64,000 nucleotides of DNA from Pseudomonas fildesensis (lineage in GTDB: Bacteria; Pseudomonadota; Gammaproteobacteria; Pseudomonadales; Pseudomonadaceae). The notes below the pieces were generated by a model. It did not search any database. It was given only the letters and a program-made list of their open reading frames with translations, and had not been told where the DNA came from. Below are positions 1 to 9,435 of this stretch, piece after piece. The stretch's first letter is position 1; each line of letters starts with the position of its first letter. The DNA lies in NCBI RefSeq assembly GCF_001050345.1, contig NZ_LFMW01000003.1, positions 1 through 64,000 on the forward strand, read 5' to 3'. The position numbers and the translations under genes were made by a program.

Positions 1-162
1 CCGCTTTCGACCGAGAGGATCGAAACGTTAATAGAGCCAAACTACACCGCTCTATCAACTCCTTCTGGGCTTCGATGAACTGAAGCAACCCGCTGTCGAA
101 TCTCGCATAACTCTTTGTTTACCAAGGAGTTTTCCGTTTCGACTGCGCCGGAAGTGGGGCGA

Positions 163-190
163 ATTATAGACTTCCAGGATCTGCCGTCAA
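163..190 (-). promoter_or_regulatory. rRNA-operon-type promoter firing off the left edge
   Basis: Read on the minus strand, a -35 TTGACG (185-190) and a perfect -10 TATAAT (163-168) are separated by 16 bp. A GC-rich discriminator (TCGCCCC) follows, and an AT-rich stretch (about 191-250) that could act as an UP element precedes the -35. No gene follows in the remaining 155 bp to the window edge, so the transcript has a long untranslated leader. This combination is typical of stringently controlled stable-RNA promoters, and the leader resembles what I remember of Pseudomonas rRNA operon leaders. The operon itself would lie outside the window, so its identity is inferred. Confidence 0.75.
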
Positions 191-293
191 CCCTTAATTT
201 GTCTTTTCTATCAATTAGTTATGTTTGGTTAAAAAACCACCAATACATTCATGGAAAAGGCCTCGCCAGCTTCCTCTATATAGAAGAGAAGAT

Positions 294-1514
294 TCAAATA
301 ACCCCCGCCGCCTTCAAAGCCGCAACACTATCCGGCCCCAACCCCAGCACTCCCCGCAACACCTGAACCGTATGCTCCCCTAATAGAGGAGGCGCGCTAC
401 GGTACTCCACAGGCGTCTTGGACAGCCGTATCGGACTGGCAACCTGAGGCACCATCCCCGCCAGTACATGAGGCAGCTCCATCACCAATCCACGCGCCTT
501 GACCTGAGGATCGGCAAATACCTGCGCCAGGTCGTTGATAGGCCCACACGGCACACCCACCCGTTCCAGTTGCGACACCCACTCCGCCGTTGTCTTGAAG
601 ACCGTGGCCTGACGAATCAACGGGATCAGCTCCGCACGATTGGCAACCCGCACCTTATTAGTCGCGAAACGCGGATCAACCGCCCACTGCGGCTGGCCCG
701 CCACTTCAGCAAACTTGCGAAACTGCCCGTCATTGCCCACCGTCAGAATGAAGTCGCCATCGGCAGTGGGGAAATCCTGATAAGGCACGATATTCGGGTG
801 CGCATTACCCAAGCGCTTTGGCGCCACCCCCGTCGTCAGGTAATTCATTGCCTGGTTGGCGAGACACGCCACCTGCACATCCAGTAGCGCCATATCGATA
901 TGCTGGCCACCACCGTCGTGATCTCGATGCGCTAGCGCCGCCAGGATAGCCACGGTCGAATAGAGCCCCGTAAGGATGTCGGTCACCGCTACCCCAACCT
1001 TGACCGGCCCAGCCCCCTCATCCCCCTCTGGCCGACCGGTCAGACTCATGAGCCCTCCCAGCCCTTGAATCATGAAGTCATATCCGGCGCGAGCGGCGTA
1101 AGGACCCGTCTGGCCGAAGCCCGTGATCGAGCAATAGATCAACTCCGGATTGACCTCCCTGAGCGACTCATAGTCCAACCCATACGCTGCCAGACCACCC
1201 ACCTTGAAATTCTCGATAAGGATGTCCGACTTGGCCGCCAAATCACGCACCAGCTTCTGCCCCTCCGGTCGCGTGAAGTCGATGGTCACTGACTCTTTAT
1301 TACGGTTGGCCGACAGGTAATACGCCGCCTCACTGGTGTTCTCTCCATAGGCATCCTTAAGGAAGGGCGGCCCCCAGGCGCGCGTGTCGTCGCCATTACC
1401 CGGCCTTTCGACCTTGATCACCTCAGCCCCAAGGTCTGCAAGAATCTGCCCGGACCAGGGGCCCGCCAATACTCGCGATAGATCCAACACCCGCAGATGC
1501 GAAAGCGCGCCCAT
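294..1514 (-). CDS. CaiB/BaiF class III CoA-transferase, probably succinyl-CoA:glutarate CoA-transferase
   Basis: This is a class III CoA-transferase of about 406 residues, the usual family length. The N-terminus LRVLDLSRVLAGPW and the GAEVIKVERP segment are family hallmarks, and the catalytic aspartate lies in VTDILTG (Asp179). I chose the second Met (1514) because the AGGAG lies seven bases before it and only one base before the first Met (1520). It sits 13 bp downstream of gcdH on the same strand, so the two are probably co-transcribed. That linkage suggests it activates glutarate to glutaryl-CoA for GcdH in lysine and glutarate breakdown. The substrate is inferred from context; the family assignment is firm. 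Confidence 0.9.
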   Translation of the reverse strand: MGALSHLRVLDLSRVLAGPWSGQILADLGAEVIKVERPGNGDDTRAWGPPFLKDAYGENTSEAAYYLSANRNKESVTIDFTRPEGQKLVRDLAAKSDILIENFKVGGLAAYGLDYESLREVNPELIYCSITGFGQTGPYAARAGYDFMIQGLGGLMSLTGRPEGDEGAGPVKVGVAVTDILTGLYSTVAILAALAHRDHDGGGQHIDMALLDVQVACLANQAMNYLTTGVAPKRLGNAHPNIVPYQDFPTADGDFILTVGNDGQFRKFAEVAGQPQWAVDPRFATNKVRVANRAELIPLIRQATVFKTTAEWVSQLERVGVPCGPINDLAQVFADPQVKARGLVMELPHVLAGMVPQVASPIRLSKTPVEYRSAPPLLGEHTVQVLRGVLGLGPDSVAALKAAGVI

Positions 1515-1527
1515 GCCCATGCTCCTA

Positions 1528-2709
1528 TTAATAGAACGCCTGAAGACCGGTTTGCGCGCGCCCCAGAATCAAGGCGTGCACGTCATGGGTACCTTCGTAG
1601 GTGTTTACCACCTCCAGGTTGACCAGATGACGCGCCACTCCGAATTCATCAGAGATGCCGTTGCCGCCCAGCATGTCCCGCGCCATGCGCGCGATATCCA
1701 GGGACTTGCCGCACGAGTTGCGCTTCATGATCGATGTGATCTCGACCGCTGCAGTGCCTTCATCCTTCATCCGTCCGAGGCGCAGGCAGCCTTGCAGGGC
1801 CAGGGTAATCTCGGTTTGCATGTCGGCCAGCTTCTTCTGAATCAGTTGGGTGGCTGCCAAGGGGCGGCCGAACTGCTTACGATCAAGGGTGTACTGGCGA
1901 GCGGTATGCCAGCAGGACTCGGCAGCACCCAAAGCCCCCCAGGAGATCCCGTACCGCGCCGAGTTAAGGCAGGTGAAGGGACCTTTCAAACCACGCACAT
2001 CCGGGAAGATGTTTTCTTCCGGCACGAACACGTTGTCCATCACAATCTCACCAGTGATGGAGGCCCGCAGCCCCACCTTGCCGTGAATCGCCGGAGCGCT
2101 CAGGCCTTTCCAACCTTTTTCCAGGACAAAACCTCGGATATCGCCCGCATCGTCCTTACCCCACACCACAAACACATCAGCGATCGGGCTGTTGGTGATC
2201 CACATCTTTGCGCCGGTCAGGCTGTAGCCGCCATCCACCTTGCGCGCACGGGTAATCATCGCGCCGGGGTCTGAACCGTGGTCGGGCTCGGTGAGACCAA
2301 AGCAGCCAATCCATTCGCCTGATGCCAGTTTCGGCAGATACTTCTGCTTTTGGGCTTCGGTACCGAACTCATTGATCGGCACCATGACCAGTGACGATTG
2401 CACACTCATCATCGAGCGATAGCCGGAGTCGACACGTTCCACTTCACGCGCAATCAACCCGTAGCTGACGTAGTTCAGACCACTGCCACCGTACTGCTCC
2501 GGAATCATTGCGCCGAGCAAGCCGGTTTCACCCATTTCACGGAAAATTGCAGGGTCGGTCTTTTCATGGCGGAAAGCTTCCAGCACGCGGGGTGCCAACT
2601 TGTCTTGGGCGAACTGCTCGGCACTGTCGCGCACCATGCGCTCTTCTTCGGTGAGCTGTTGATCCAGCAGCAGTGGATCAATCCAGTTGAAGCTTGCCTT
2701 GCCAGCCAT
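1528..2709 (-). CDS. gcdH: Glutaryl-CoA dehydrogenase
   Basis: This FAD-dependent acyl-CoA dehydrogenase (393 residues) oxidises and decarboxylates glutaryl-CoA to crotonyl-CoA in lysine, tryptophan and glutarate catabolism. The catalytic base is the Glu of TYEGTHD (Glu372), matching Glu370 of the human enzyme. The glutaryl-specific arginine lies in [11 protein letters not shown] (Arg98). The FAD-binding segments [13 protein letters not shown] and [11 protein letters not shown] are present. A GAGGG seven bases before the ATG supports the start. It is divergent from a LysR regulator and heads a two-gene operon with the CoA-transferase. Confidence 0.96.
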   Translation of the reverse strand: MAGKASFNWIDPLLLDQQLTEEERMVRDSAEQFAQDKLAPRVLEAFRHEKTDPAIFREMGETGLLGAMIPEQYGGSGLNYVSYGLIAREVERVDSGYRSMMSVQSSLVMVPINEFGTEAQKQKYLPKLASGEWIGCFGLTEPDHGSDPGAMITRARKVDGGYSLTGAKMWITNSPIADVFVVWGKDDAGDIRGFVLEKGWKGLSAPAIHGKVGLRASITGEIVMDNVFVPEENIFPDVRGLKGPFTCLNSARYGISWGALGAAESCWHTARQYTLDRKQFGRPLAATQLIQKKLADMQTEITLALQGCLRLGRMKDEGTAAVEITSIMKRNSCGKSLDIARMARDMLGGNGISDEFGVARHLVNLEVVNTYEGTHDVHALILGRAQTGLQAFY

Positions 2710-2812
2710 GAATAAGCCCTCGCGGAAAAAATCAGAAGTCGTGCTTGCAGCCTAGGCCGGGCTAACCCAGAGGGCAAACGAGGTTTCTGCATAGGGTTGT
2801 GCTAATTTCTCA

Positions 2813-2828
2813 CTTCGAAAAGACGAAG
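2813..2828. promoter_or_regulatory. Candidate LysR-family operator between gcdH and its regulator
   Basis: A dyad CTTCG-N6-CGAAG contains a T-N11-A core (T2814...A2826), the general LysR-type recognition pattern. It lies in the 157-bp divergent intergenic region, close to the regulator start. It is the best symmetric element there, but binding by this regulator is inferred. Confidence 0.5.
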
Positions 2829-2866
2829 ATGGTCGCAGACGCGCTTTATAAGTGAGCACAACGTAC

Positions 2867-3766
2867 ATGCGCAGAAAAATTCCCAGCACTACCGCCCTGG
2901 TCAGCTTTGAAGCGGCGGCCCGCCACGAGAGCTTTACCAAGGCGGCACACGAGCTTTCCATCACTCAGGGCGCCATCTGTCGACAAATCGCGAGTCTTGA
3001 AGAGTTTTTAAGTGTCGAGCTGTTTCGGCGCTCGCGGCGCGGAGTAAAACTGACAGAAGCAGGGCTGTCCTACAGCCGTCGCGTGGCGACGCAATTGGAT
3101 GCCGTAGAACGCGACACCTTGTCAGTTATGGGCCAGCAGGGCGCGAACGTCATCGAGCTGGCCGTGGTACCGACCTTTGGCACCCAATGGCTAATCCCCC
3201 GCCTCAAGGACTTTCAGCGCCAGCACCCGGAAGTCACGGTGAACCTCACCAACCGCACGCGGCCGTTTCTATTTGCCGATACCGAATTCGACGCTGCGAT
3301 CTACTTTGGCGATGCCGATTGGTCCGGCACTGAATCTCACAGACTGATGGGAGAAAACCCTGTCCCCGTGTGTAGCCCGCGGCTACTGGGCAACCACACG
3401 CACTTCAGCGCTCAAGACATCGCAGAGCTGCCACTGCTGCAGCAGACCACCCGACCTTACGCCTGGCGCCAATGGTTCAATGCCCAACAGCTGAACGTGC
3501 CCCGCGACATGACAGGCCCCCGTTACGAGCTATTCTCGATGTTGTCCCAAGCGGCCATGCATGACATGGGCATCGCGCTGATTCCACCCTTTCTTATTCA
3601 ACGAGAGCTGGAAGAGCAGCAACTGGTGATCGCGAGCCCCAAGGCACTGAGCAGTTCGAAGGCTTATTACCTGATGATTCCCGAGAGAAAGGTCGAATCC
3701 GCGTCATTACATGCATTCAGGGACTGGCTGATGGACGCGTCGCGACGCTATAGCCCCAGCATTTAA
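2867..3766 (+). CDS. gcdR: LysR-family regulator of the glutarate (gcdH) operon
   Basis: LysR-type transcription factor with an N-terminal winged helix (FTKAAHELSITQGAICRQIA, about residues 20-45) and a C-terminal LysR substrate-binding domain; about 299 residues. An in-frame GTG exists 15 bp upstream (2852), but the ATG at 2867 gives the usual family start (MRRKIPSTTAL). Neither start has a strong Shine-Dalgarno. It is divergent from gcdH, the classic layout for a regulator controlling its neighbour, probably in response to glutarate or glutaryl-CoA. The symbol is assigned by context. Confidence 0.9.
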   Translation: MRRKIPSTTALVSFEAAARHESFTKAAHELSITQGAICRQIASLEEFLSVELFRRSRRGVKLTEAGLSYSRRVATQLDAVERDTLSVMGQQGANVIELAVVPTFGTQWLIPRLKDFQRQHPEVTVNLTNRTRPFLFADTEFDAAIYFGDADWSGTESHRLMGENPVPVCSPRLLGNHTHFSAQDIAELPLLQQTTRPYAWRQWFNAQQLNVPRDMTGPRYELFSMLSQAAMHDMGIALIPPFLIQRELEEQQLVIASPKALSSSKAYYLMIPERKVESASLHAFRDWLMDASRRYSPSI

Positions 3767-4218
3767 AGGGCACACCCGGATATCTGACCTTGTAGTCAAA
3801 TAATTAATGACCCTACAGATATACATATATGTCGCTTTTCAACAGACTGTACTTGTCAGCCATAAACAAGGCTATAAGCCATGATTTTCATGGCCTGTAG
3901 CGACTATTACCGGCCAATGTCCGACTATTCACACCGGCCATGTAAAAACGCCGACTGAACTCCTTTAGCCCTTTAAACACCTGTATTTAAAGAGGTTATT
4001 TCCAAGTGTTGCGACAATCAGTCACAGGGTGACTTGTAGTTAATTTTTCGTCACCCGTCATAATCCCTTGAAGGCCGTAAAGTTCGCCTGCAAAATGCCG
4101 CGCCCCGCTGTCATTTCAGCGGGATCGTGCTGATCGGCCGCCCCAGATGCGCCACTCACGGTGCACTGGCCTTTTTACAAAAAGATCAAAAGCAAAAAGA
4201 TCATGCAGGAGATTTGAC
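3767..4218 (+). promoter_or_regulatory. Gene-free leader/control region of the pnt operon
   Basis: No convincing gene occupies this 452-bp stretch. It contains an imperfect hairpin with GCCATGA/TCATGGC arms (3872-3900), a 15-bp dyad AGTCAC-AGG-GTGACT (4020-4034), and a CCCGCTG/CAGCGGG hairpin (4104-4123) without a T-tract. The 10-mer AAAAAGATCA is repeated at 4179-4188 and 4194-4203, just before the ribosome-binding site CAGGAGAT (4206-4213). The dyad and direct repeat are plausible regulator sites, but I cannot name the regulator. Confidence 0.5.
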
Positions 4219-5340
4219 GTGCACATTGGTGTTCCTCTCGAAACCCAGACCGGTGAAACGCGGGTGGCTGCCACCCCGGAAACCATCAAGAAGCTGATCG
4301 GCCAGGGCCATAAGGTCACTGTACAAAGCGGAGCAGGTATTAAAGCCAGCGTCGTCGACAGTGCTTACGAAACAGCAGGTGCCACCATTGGCAGTGCCAA
4401 CGATGCGTTTGGCGCCGAGCTGATCCTCAAGGTGGTTGCCCCAAGCGACAGCGAACTGGCGCTGATTAAAAGTGGCACCGTGTTGGTGGGCATGCTCAAT
4501 CCGTTCAGCAACGAAACCATTGCCAAGCTGGCCGAGCGTGGCATCACAGCCTTCGCGCTCGAAGCCGCACCCCGTACGTCGCGCGCCCAGAGCCTTGATG
4601 TGCTGTCCTCCCAAGCCAACATCGCCGGTTACAAGGCCGTGTTGCTTGCCGCCCATCACTACCCGCGCTTTATGCCGATGCTGATGACCGCTGCAGGTAC
4701 AGTGAAAGCCGCGCGCGTGCTGATCCTAGGTGCTGGCGTCGCCGGCCTGCAGGCAATTGCCACGGCGAAACGTCTGGGCGCGGTTATCGAAGCGTCTGAC
4801 GTACGCCCGGCGGTAAAAGAGCAGATCGAATCTCTCGGTGCCAAGTTCGTCGACGTGCCTTACGAGACCGATGAAGAGCGTGAATGCGCCGTCGGCGTCG
4901 GCGGTTACGCACGCCCGATGCCAACCAGCTGGATGCAGCGCCAGGCCCTGGCTGTGCACGAACGCGCGAAGCAAGCGGACATCGTCATCACCACCGCGCT
5001 GATCCCCGGCCGCAAGGCACCAACACTGTTGAGTGCCGACACCGTCGCGCAGATGAAACCCGGTTCGGTGGTCATCGACCTCGCCGCTGCCCAGGGTGGC
5101 AACTGCCCGCTGACGGTCGCCGACCAGGTGGTGGTGGAAAATGGCGTGATCATCTGCGGCCCGACCAACCTGGCAGGTGCCGTCGCCGCCGATGCTTCGG
5201 CCCTGTATGCGCGCAACCTGCTGGACTTCCTGAAGCTGGTCTTCAACAAGGAAGGGCAGTTTGAAATCAACCTCGAAGACGACATCGTCGCCGCGTGCCT
5301 GATGTGCCGCGACGGCCAAGTCATCCGCAAAAACGCCTAA
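4219..5340 (+). CDS. pntAA: NAD(P) transhydrogenase subunit alpha part 1
   Basis: NAD(H)-binding domain I of the proton-translocating transhydrogenase, which makes NADPH from NADH at the expense of the proton gradient; soluble and docked on the membrane subunits. The start is the GTG at 4219, preceded by AGGAG, giving MHIGVPLETQTGETRVA as usual for the family (373 residues); the frame is open upstream but that part has no support. The nucleotide-binding loop GAGVAG is at 171-176. The alpha subunit is split, with the membrane part as a separate gene, as is usual in Pseudomonas. Confidence 0.96.
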   Translation: MHIGVPLETQTGETRVAATPETIKKLIGQGHKVTVQSGAGIKASVVDSAYETAGATIGSANDAFGAELILKVVAPSDSELALIKSGTVLVGMLNPFSNETIAKLAERGITAFALEAAPRTSRAQSLDVLSSQANIAGYKAVLLAAHHYPRFMPMLMTAAGTVKAARVLILGAGVAGLQAIATAKRLGAVIEASDVRPAVKEQIESLGAKFVDVPYETDEERECAVGVGGYARPMPTSWMQRQALAVHERAKQADIVITTALIPGRKAPTLLSADTVAQMKPGSVVIDLAAAQGGNCPLTVADQVVVENGVIICGPTNLAGAVAADASALYARNLLDFLKLVFNKEGQFEINLEDDIVAACLMCRDGQVIRKNA

Positions 5341-5355
5341 GCAGGGATTCAGACG

Positions 5356-5679
5356 ATGGAAGAGCTTATCTCCCCCGGTATCTACAACCTGATCATCTTT
5401 GTGCTGGCGATTTACGTCGGTTACCACGTGGTCTGGAACGTTACGCCCGCACTGCACACGCCATTGATGGCGGTGACCAACGCGATCTCGGCGATTGTGA
5501 TCGTCGGCGCGATGCTCGCCGCAGCACTCACTGTGACACCGTTGGGCAAGACCATGGGCACCCTGGCCGTGGCCCTGGCGGCGGTCAATGTGTTCGGCGG
5601 CTTCCTGGTGACGCGCAGGATGCTTGAGATGTTCAAGAAGAAAGCCCCGAAAGCAAAAGAAGAGGCGCCATCGGCATGA
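5356..5679 (+). CDS. pntAB: NAD(P) transhydrogenase subunit alpha part 2 (membrane)
   Basis: Small membrane subunit (107 residues) with three hydrophobic segments and a lysine-rich C-terminal tail, forming part of the proton channel. It starts 15 bp after pntAA and its stop overlaps the pntB start by four bases (ATGA), so the three genes are translationally coupled. Confidence 0.95.
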   Translation: MEELISPGIYNLIIFVLAIYVGYHVVWNVTPALHTPLMAVTNAISAIVIVGAMLAAALTVTPLGKTMGTLAVALAAVNVFGGFLVTRRMLEMFKKKAPKAKEEAPSA

Positions 5680-7112
5680 GCATGAATCTGGTCACGACGC
5701 TCTACCTGATCGCGTCGATCTGCTTTATCCAGGCCCTCAAAGGCCTGTCGCACCCCACCACGTCCCGGCCCGGCAACTTGTTCGGCATGCTCGGCATGGC
5801 ACTGGCCGTGCTCACCACCGTAGGCCTGATCTATAAGCTCGGCGCTGAGCTGGCGACTGCCGGCATCGGCTACGTGATCGTCGGCTTGCTGGTCGGCGGC
5901 ACTGCCGGCTCGATCATGGCCAAGCGTGTAGAGATGACCAAGATGCCGGAGCTGGTGGCCTTCATGCACAGCATGATCGGCCTGGCAGCAGTGTTTATCG
6001 CTATCGCAGCGGTGGTAGAGCCGCAGTCCCTGGGCATCGTCAAACACTTGGGCGACTCGATTCCTGCGGGCAACCGCCTGGAGCTGTTCCTCGGCGCTGC
6101 CATCGGTGCCATTACCTTCTCCGGCTCGGTAATCGCATTCGGCAAGCTGTCAGGCAAGTACAAGTTCCGCCTGTTCCAGGGCGCACCGGTACAGTTCGGC
6201 GGGCAGCACAAGCTGAACCTGGTGCTCGGCTTGGCAACGTTGGGCCTTGGCCTGGCGTTCATGTTCACCGGCAACCTCACCGCCTTCGCGCTGATGCTGG
6301 CGCTGGCGTTTGTGCTCGGCGTGCTGATCATCATCCCTATCGGCGGCGCCGATATGCCGGTGGTGGTCTCGATGCTCAACAGCTACTCCGGCTGGGCAGC
6401 GGCAGGGATTGGCTTCTCGCTGAACAACTCGATGCTGATCATCGCAGGCTCCCTGGTGGGCTCAAGCGGCGCGATCCTCTCGTACATCATGTGCAAGGCG
6501 ATGAACCGTTCCTTCTTTAATGTATTGCTCGGCGGTTTCGGCAACACGCCGGATGCCGGCGCCGCAGCAGGCTCGAAAGAAGCGCGCCCGGTGAAGTCCG
6601 GTTCGGCCGACGACGCCACCTTCCTGCTGACCAACGCCGACACGGTAATCATCGTACCGGGCTATGGCCTGGCAGTAGCACGCGCGCAGCATGCGCTCAA
6701 AGAGTTGACCGAGAAGCTGACCCACCGTGGCGTGACCGTGAAGTACGCGATCCACCCGGTGGCCGGCCGCATGCCCGGGCACATGAACGTGCTGCTGGCC
6801 GAGGCTGAAGTGCCTTACGACCAAGTGTTCGAGATGGAAGATATCAACTCCGAGTTTGGCCAGGCCGACGTGGTGCTGGTACTGGGCGCCAACGACGTGG
6901 TCAACCCGGCCGCGAAGAACGACCCGAAATCGCCTATCGCTGGCATGCCGATTCTGGAAGCGTTCAAAGCCAAGACCATCATCGTCAACAAGCGCTCAAT
7001 GGCCAGCGGCTATGCCGGCCTGGACAACGAGTTGTTCTATCTGGACAAGACCATGATGGTCTTCGGTGACGCCAAAAAGGTCATCGAAGACATGGTCAAG
7101 GCCGTCGAATAA
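5676..7112 (+). CDS. pntB: NAD(P) transhydrogenase subunit beta
   Basis: Beta subunit (478 residues) with an N-terminal membrane domain (about 1-290) and a C-terminal NADP(H)-binding domain III. In domain III the [13 protein letters not shown] dinucleotide motif and the conserved ANDVVNPAA segment are visible, as is the late [11 protein letters not shown] motif. It is the last gene of the pnt operon and is followed directly by an intrinsic terminator. Confidence 0.97.
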   Translation: MSMNLVTTLYLIASICFIQALKGLSHPTTSRPGNLFGMLGMALAVLTTVGLIYKLGAELATAGIGYVIVGLLVGGTAGSIMAKRVEMTKMPELVAFMHSMIGLAAVFIAIAAVVEPQSLGIVKHLGDSIPAGNRLELFLGAAIGAITFSGSVIAFGKLSGKYKFRLFQGAPVQFGGQHKLNLVLGLATLGLGLAFMFTGNLTAFALMLALAFVLGVLIIIPIGGADMPVVVSMLNSYSGWAAAGIGFSLNNSMLIIAGSLVGSSGAILSYIMCKAMNRSFFNVLLGGFGNTPDAGAAAGSKEARPVKSGSADDATFLLTNADTVIIVPGYGLAVARAQHALKELTEKLTHRGVTVKYAIHPVAGRMPGHMNVLLAEAEVPYDQVFEMEDINSEFGQADVVLVLGANDVVNPAAKNDPKSPIAGMPILEAFKAKTIIVNKRSMASGYAGLDNELFYLDKTMMVFGDAKKVIEDMVKAVE

Positions 7113-7134
7113 CACTGCGCCAGCGCAATACCCG

Positions 7135-7167
7135 AAACTCTGGCCTCTTGTAGGCTGGGGTTTTTTT
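7135..7167 (+). terminator. Rho-independent terminator of the pnt operon
   Basis: An 11-bp stem (AAACTCTGGCC paired with GGCTGGGGTTT, including G-U pairs), a 7-base loop and a run of seven T follow pntB by 22 bp. Confidence 0.88.
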
Positions 7168-7169
7168 AT

Positions 7170-7217
7170 CATTCCCATGCTCTGCGTGGGAATGCAGCCA
7201 GGGATGCTCTGCGTCCC
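7170..7217. repeat. Double palindromic repeat (CGCTCTGCG family)
   Basis: Two hairpins in tandem share a TGCTCTGCGT core: one with CATTCCCATGC/GCGTGGGAATG arms (7170-7194), one with GGGATGC/GCGTCCC arms (7201-7217). It is related to the palindromes at 51262-51294 and 60921-60953 and belongs to a short repeat family common in P. fluorescens-group genomes. Confidence 0.75.
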
Positions 7218-7349
7218 GCTTTACACACTCACATGAAACCCGACCAAAGACTCTAAATCGCTACCCGGCATTCGACCATGGTAGCGGGCCGAAACTTTTT
7301 GAAATCACTAAACTGCGCACCTTGCCTCCGTAGCCCGAGATAACAATCC

Positions 7350-8843
7350 ATGTACCGTGATCGTATCCGCTTGCCGTCGCTGTTGAACAAGGTCATGAGT
7401 GCGGCAGACGCCGCCGCACTGATCGAGGACGGCATGACCGTCGGCATGAGCGGCTTCACCCGTGCCGGTGAAGCCAAGGCCGTCCCCCACGCCCTGGCCG
7501 AACGCGCCAAGACCTCCCCGCTGAAAATCACCTTGATGACCGGCGCCAGCCTGGGCAACGACCTGGACAAGCAACTGACCGAAGCCGGCGTGCTGTCCCG
7601 ACGCATGCCGTTTCAGGTCGACAGCACCCTGCGCAAGGCGATCAATGCCGGCGAGGTGATGTTTATCGATCAGCACTTGTCGGAAACCGTCGAACAACTG
7701 CGCAATAACCAGCTCAAGCTGCCGGACATTGCCGTGATCGAAGCTGTCGCGATCACCGAACAGGGCCACATCGTGCCGACTACGTCCGTGGGCAACTCGG
7801 CCAGCTTCGCGATTTTCGCCAAACAAGTGATCGTCGAGATCAACCTGGCGCACAACCCAAACCTGGAGGGGTTGCACGACATCTATATCCCGACCTACCG
7901 GCCCACCCGCACGCCGATCCCGTTGGTGAAAGTCGACGACCGCATCGGCAGCACCGCGATCCCGATCCCGCCGGAAAAAATCGTCGCCATCGTGATCACC
8001 AACCAGGCCGACTCCGCCTCCACCGTGACGCCGCCCGACAGCGACACCCAGGCGATCGCGGATCACCTGATCAACTTTCTCAAGCAGGAAGTGGACGCCG
8101 GCCGCATGACCAACAAGCTCGGCCCGCTGCAGGCCGGGATTGGCAATATCGCCAACGCAGTGATGTGCGGCCTGATCGACTCGCCGTTCGAAGACCTGAC
8201 CATGTACTCGGAAGTGTTGCAGGATTCGACGTTTGACCTGATCGACGCCGGCAAGCTGAGCTTCGCCTCCGGCAGTTCGATCACGTTGTCGGAGCGGCGC
8301 AATGCCGACGTGTTCGGCAACCTCGAACACTACAAGGACAAGCTGGTACTGCGCCCGCAAGAGATCTCCAACCACCCGGAAGTGGTCCGCCGACTGGGCA
8401 TTATCGGTATCAACACGGCGCTGGAGTTCGATATCTACGGCAACGTCAACTCCACACACATTTGCGGCACGCGGATGATGAACGGCATTGGTGGCTCCGG
8501 CGACTTCGCACGCAACGCACACTTGGCGATCTTCGTGACCAAGTCGATTGCCAAGGGGGGCGCGATTTCCAGCGTGGTGCCGATGGTCAGCCATGTGGAC
8601 CACACTGAGCATGATGTCGACATCCTGGTGACCGAGATTGGCCTGGCCGACCTGCGGGGCCTGGCTCCACGCGAACGCGCGCGGGTGATCATCGATAACT
8701 GCGTGCACCCAGCCTACCGCGATGCGCTGAACACTTACTTCGAAACCGCCCGAGCGATCGGCGGGCACACCCCGCATATCCTTCGCGAAGCCCTGAGTTG
8801 GCACATCAATCTGGAAGAAACCGGGCATATGCTCAAGGCTTGA
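7350..8843 (+). CDS. Acetyl-CoA hydrolase/CoA-transferase family protein
   Basis: Protein of 497 residues with the two halves of the acetyl-CoA hydrolase/transferase family (class I CoA-transferase fold). The expected catalytic glutamate is in MYSEVLQDS (Glu288), and a glycine-rich CoA-binding loop is seen in the C-terminal half (GGSGDFARNAHLAI). Members include acetyl-CoA hydrolase Ach1 and succinyl-CoA:acetate CoA-transferase (AarC/Cat1); sequence alone does not separate these. It is monocistronic. The role is likely acetate/acetyl-CoA or propionyl-CoA balancing. Confidence 0.9.
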   Translation: MYRDRIRLPSLLNKVMSAADAAALIEDGMTVGMSGFTRAGEAKAVPHALAERAKTSPLKITLMTGASLGNDLDKQLTEAGVLSRRMPFQVDSTLRKAINAGEVMFIDQHLSETVEQLRNNQLKLPDIAVIEAVAITEQGHIVPTTSVGNSASFAIFAKQVIVEINLAHNPNLEGLHDIYIPTYRPTRTPIPLVKVDDRIGSTAIPIPPEKIVAIVITNQADSASTVTPPDSDTQAIADHLINFLKQEVDAGRMTNKLGPLQAGIGNIANAVMCGLIDSPFEDLTMYSEVLQDSTFDLIDAGKLSFASGSSITLSERRNADVFGNLEHYKDKLVLRPQEISNHPEVVRRLGIIGINTALEFDIYGNVNSTHICGTRMMNGIGGSGDFARNAHLAIFVTKSIAKGGAISSVVPMVSHVDHTEHDVDILVTEIGLADLRGLAPRERARVIIDNCVHPAYRDALNTYFETARAIGGHTPHILREALSWHINLEETGHMLKA

Positions 8844-8846
8844 TTG

Positions 8847-9079
8847 ATACAGATTCGGGCTGATGCAAATACAGTTTCATCAGCTCGACTGTATCCAGGT
8901 CACTTTCTCAGAAAACTGTACTGCTGTACTGGTCATTTCCTACCGAAATATCCCACACCCACAGACGAATTTGCCTATTTCGCACTGTTTGAGTGCAGAC
9001 AGGTACAGTTGCCCCATTTCCGTACAGTACAGCCGCTATAAACAGTTAACTGGCCCCTCACAATACAGGTGAACTGTAT
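8847..9079. promoter_or_regulatory. Dense cluster of ATACAG/GTACAG-type sites upstream of DUF1127 gene
   Basis: Between the CoA-transferase and the first DUF1127 gene (318 bp without a gene) lie ten copies of [AG]TACAG or its complement CTGTA[TC]. They start at 8847, 8869, 8889, 8916, 8924, 9003, 9022, 9027, 9063 and 9074. The last two form a perfect ATACAG-N5-CTGTAT dyad. Two more (9526, 9578) precede the second DUF1127 gene. The density suggests a multi-site operator. PLP-dependent MocR/GntR-type regulators are one family known to bind repeated short sites, but no such gene is in the window. Confidence 0.6.
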
Positions 9080-9161
9080 CTAGAGAGTCTTGCGCGGGAG
9101 GAGGATCATTGGCATCAGTTAAACCACTACCTAATCCCGCCACAAGCGGAAGGATGTCATC

Positions 9162-9377
9162 ATGGAACGTACACTCAGTTCCGATCTGTTCTTCGAAGAA
9201 AAAGCTGTAAACACCCAGGCTTCCATGCCTTTGCGCGTTCTCGCCAACCTGATGTTGTGGCAGCGCCGCATCTCCAGCCGCCATCAACTGGCTCGTCTGG
9301 ATTCGCGTCTGCTGGCTGACGCAGGTATCAGCGAAGCTCAACGCTACGAAGAGCTGAGCAAGCCGTTCTGGCGCTAA
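9162..9377 (+). CDS. DUF1127 small protein
   Basis: A 71-residue basic protein with a variable N-terminus and a C-terminal DUF1127 motif (QLARLDSRLLADAGIS, about residues 45-60), ending SKPFWR. AAGGATG before the ATG is a good ribosome-binding site. Some DUF1127 proteins in alphaproteobacteria bind RNA or influence small-RNA turnover and nutrient responses; no function is known for this one. The downstream DUF1127 gene shares its C-terminal half and tail. Confidence 0.88.
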   Translation: MERTLSSDLFFEEKAVNTQASMPLRVLANLMLWQRRISSRHQLARLDSRLLADAGISEAQRYEELSKPFWR

Positions 9378-9435
9378 TTGGCGCTCGCTGGCCCTGACCC
9401 ACCGGGTCCACCGCCAGCACTCAGATTTGTCAAAG

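Noticed and set aside
115..366. 83-codon plus-strand open frame at the left edge
   Set aside because: It overlaps the minus-strand rRNA-type promoter and the end of the CoA-transferase gene, and has no ribosome-binding site or recognisable domain.
1384..2274. 296-codon plus-strand frame antisense to gcdH and the CoA-transferase
   Set aside because: Composition is that of a shadow frame in GC-rich DNA; the opposite strand encodes clear enzymes.
4104..4123. CCCGCTG/CAGCGGG hairpin as a terminator for the LysR gene
   Set aside because: No T-tract follows, and it lies 340 bp after the LysR gene in the pnt leader; it is listed only as part of the leader.
7308..8828. 506-codon minus-strand frame opposite the CoA-transferase
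   Set aside because: His/Asp/Val-rich shadow frame; the plus strand is an unmistakable CoA-transferase.
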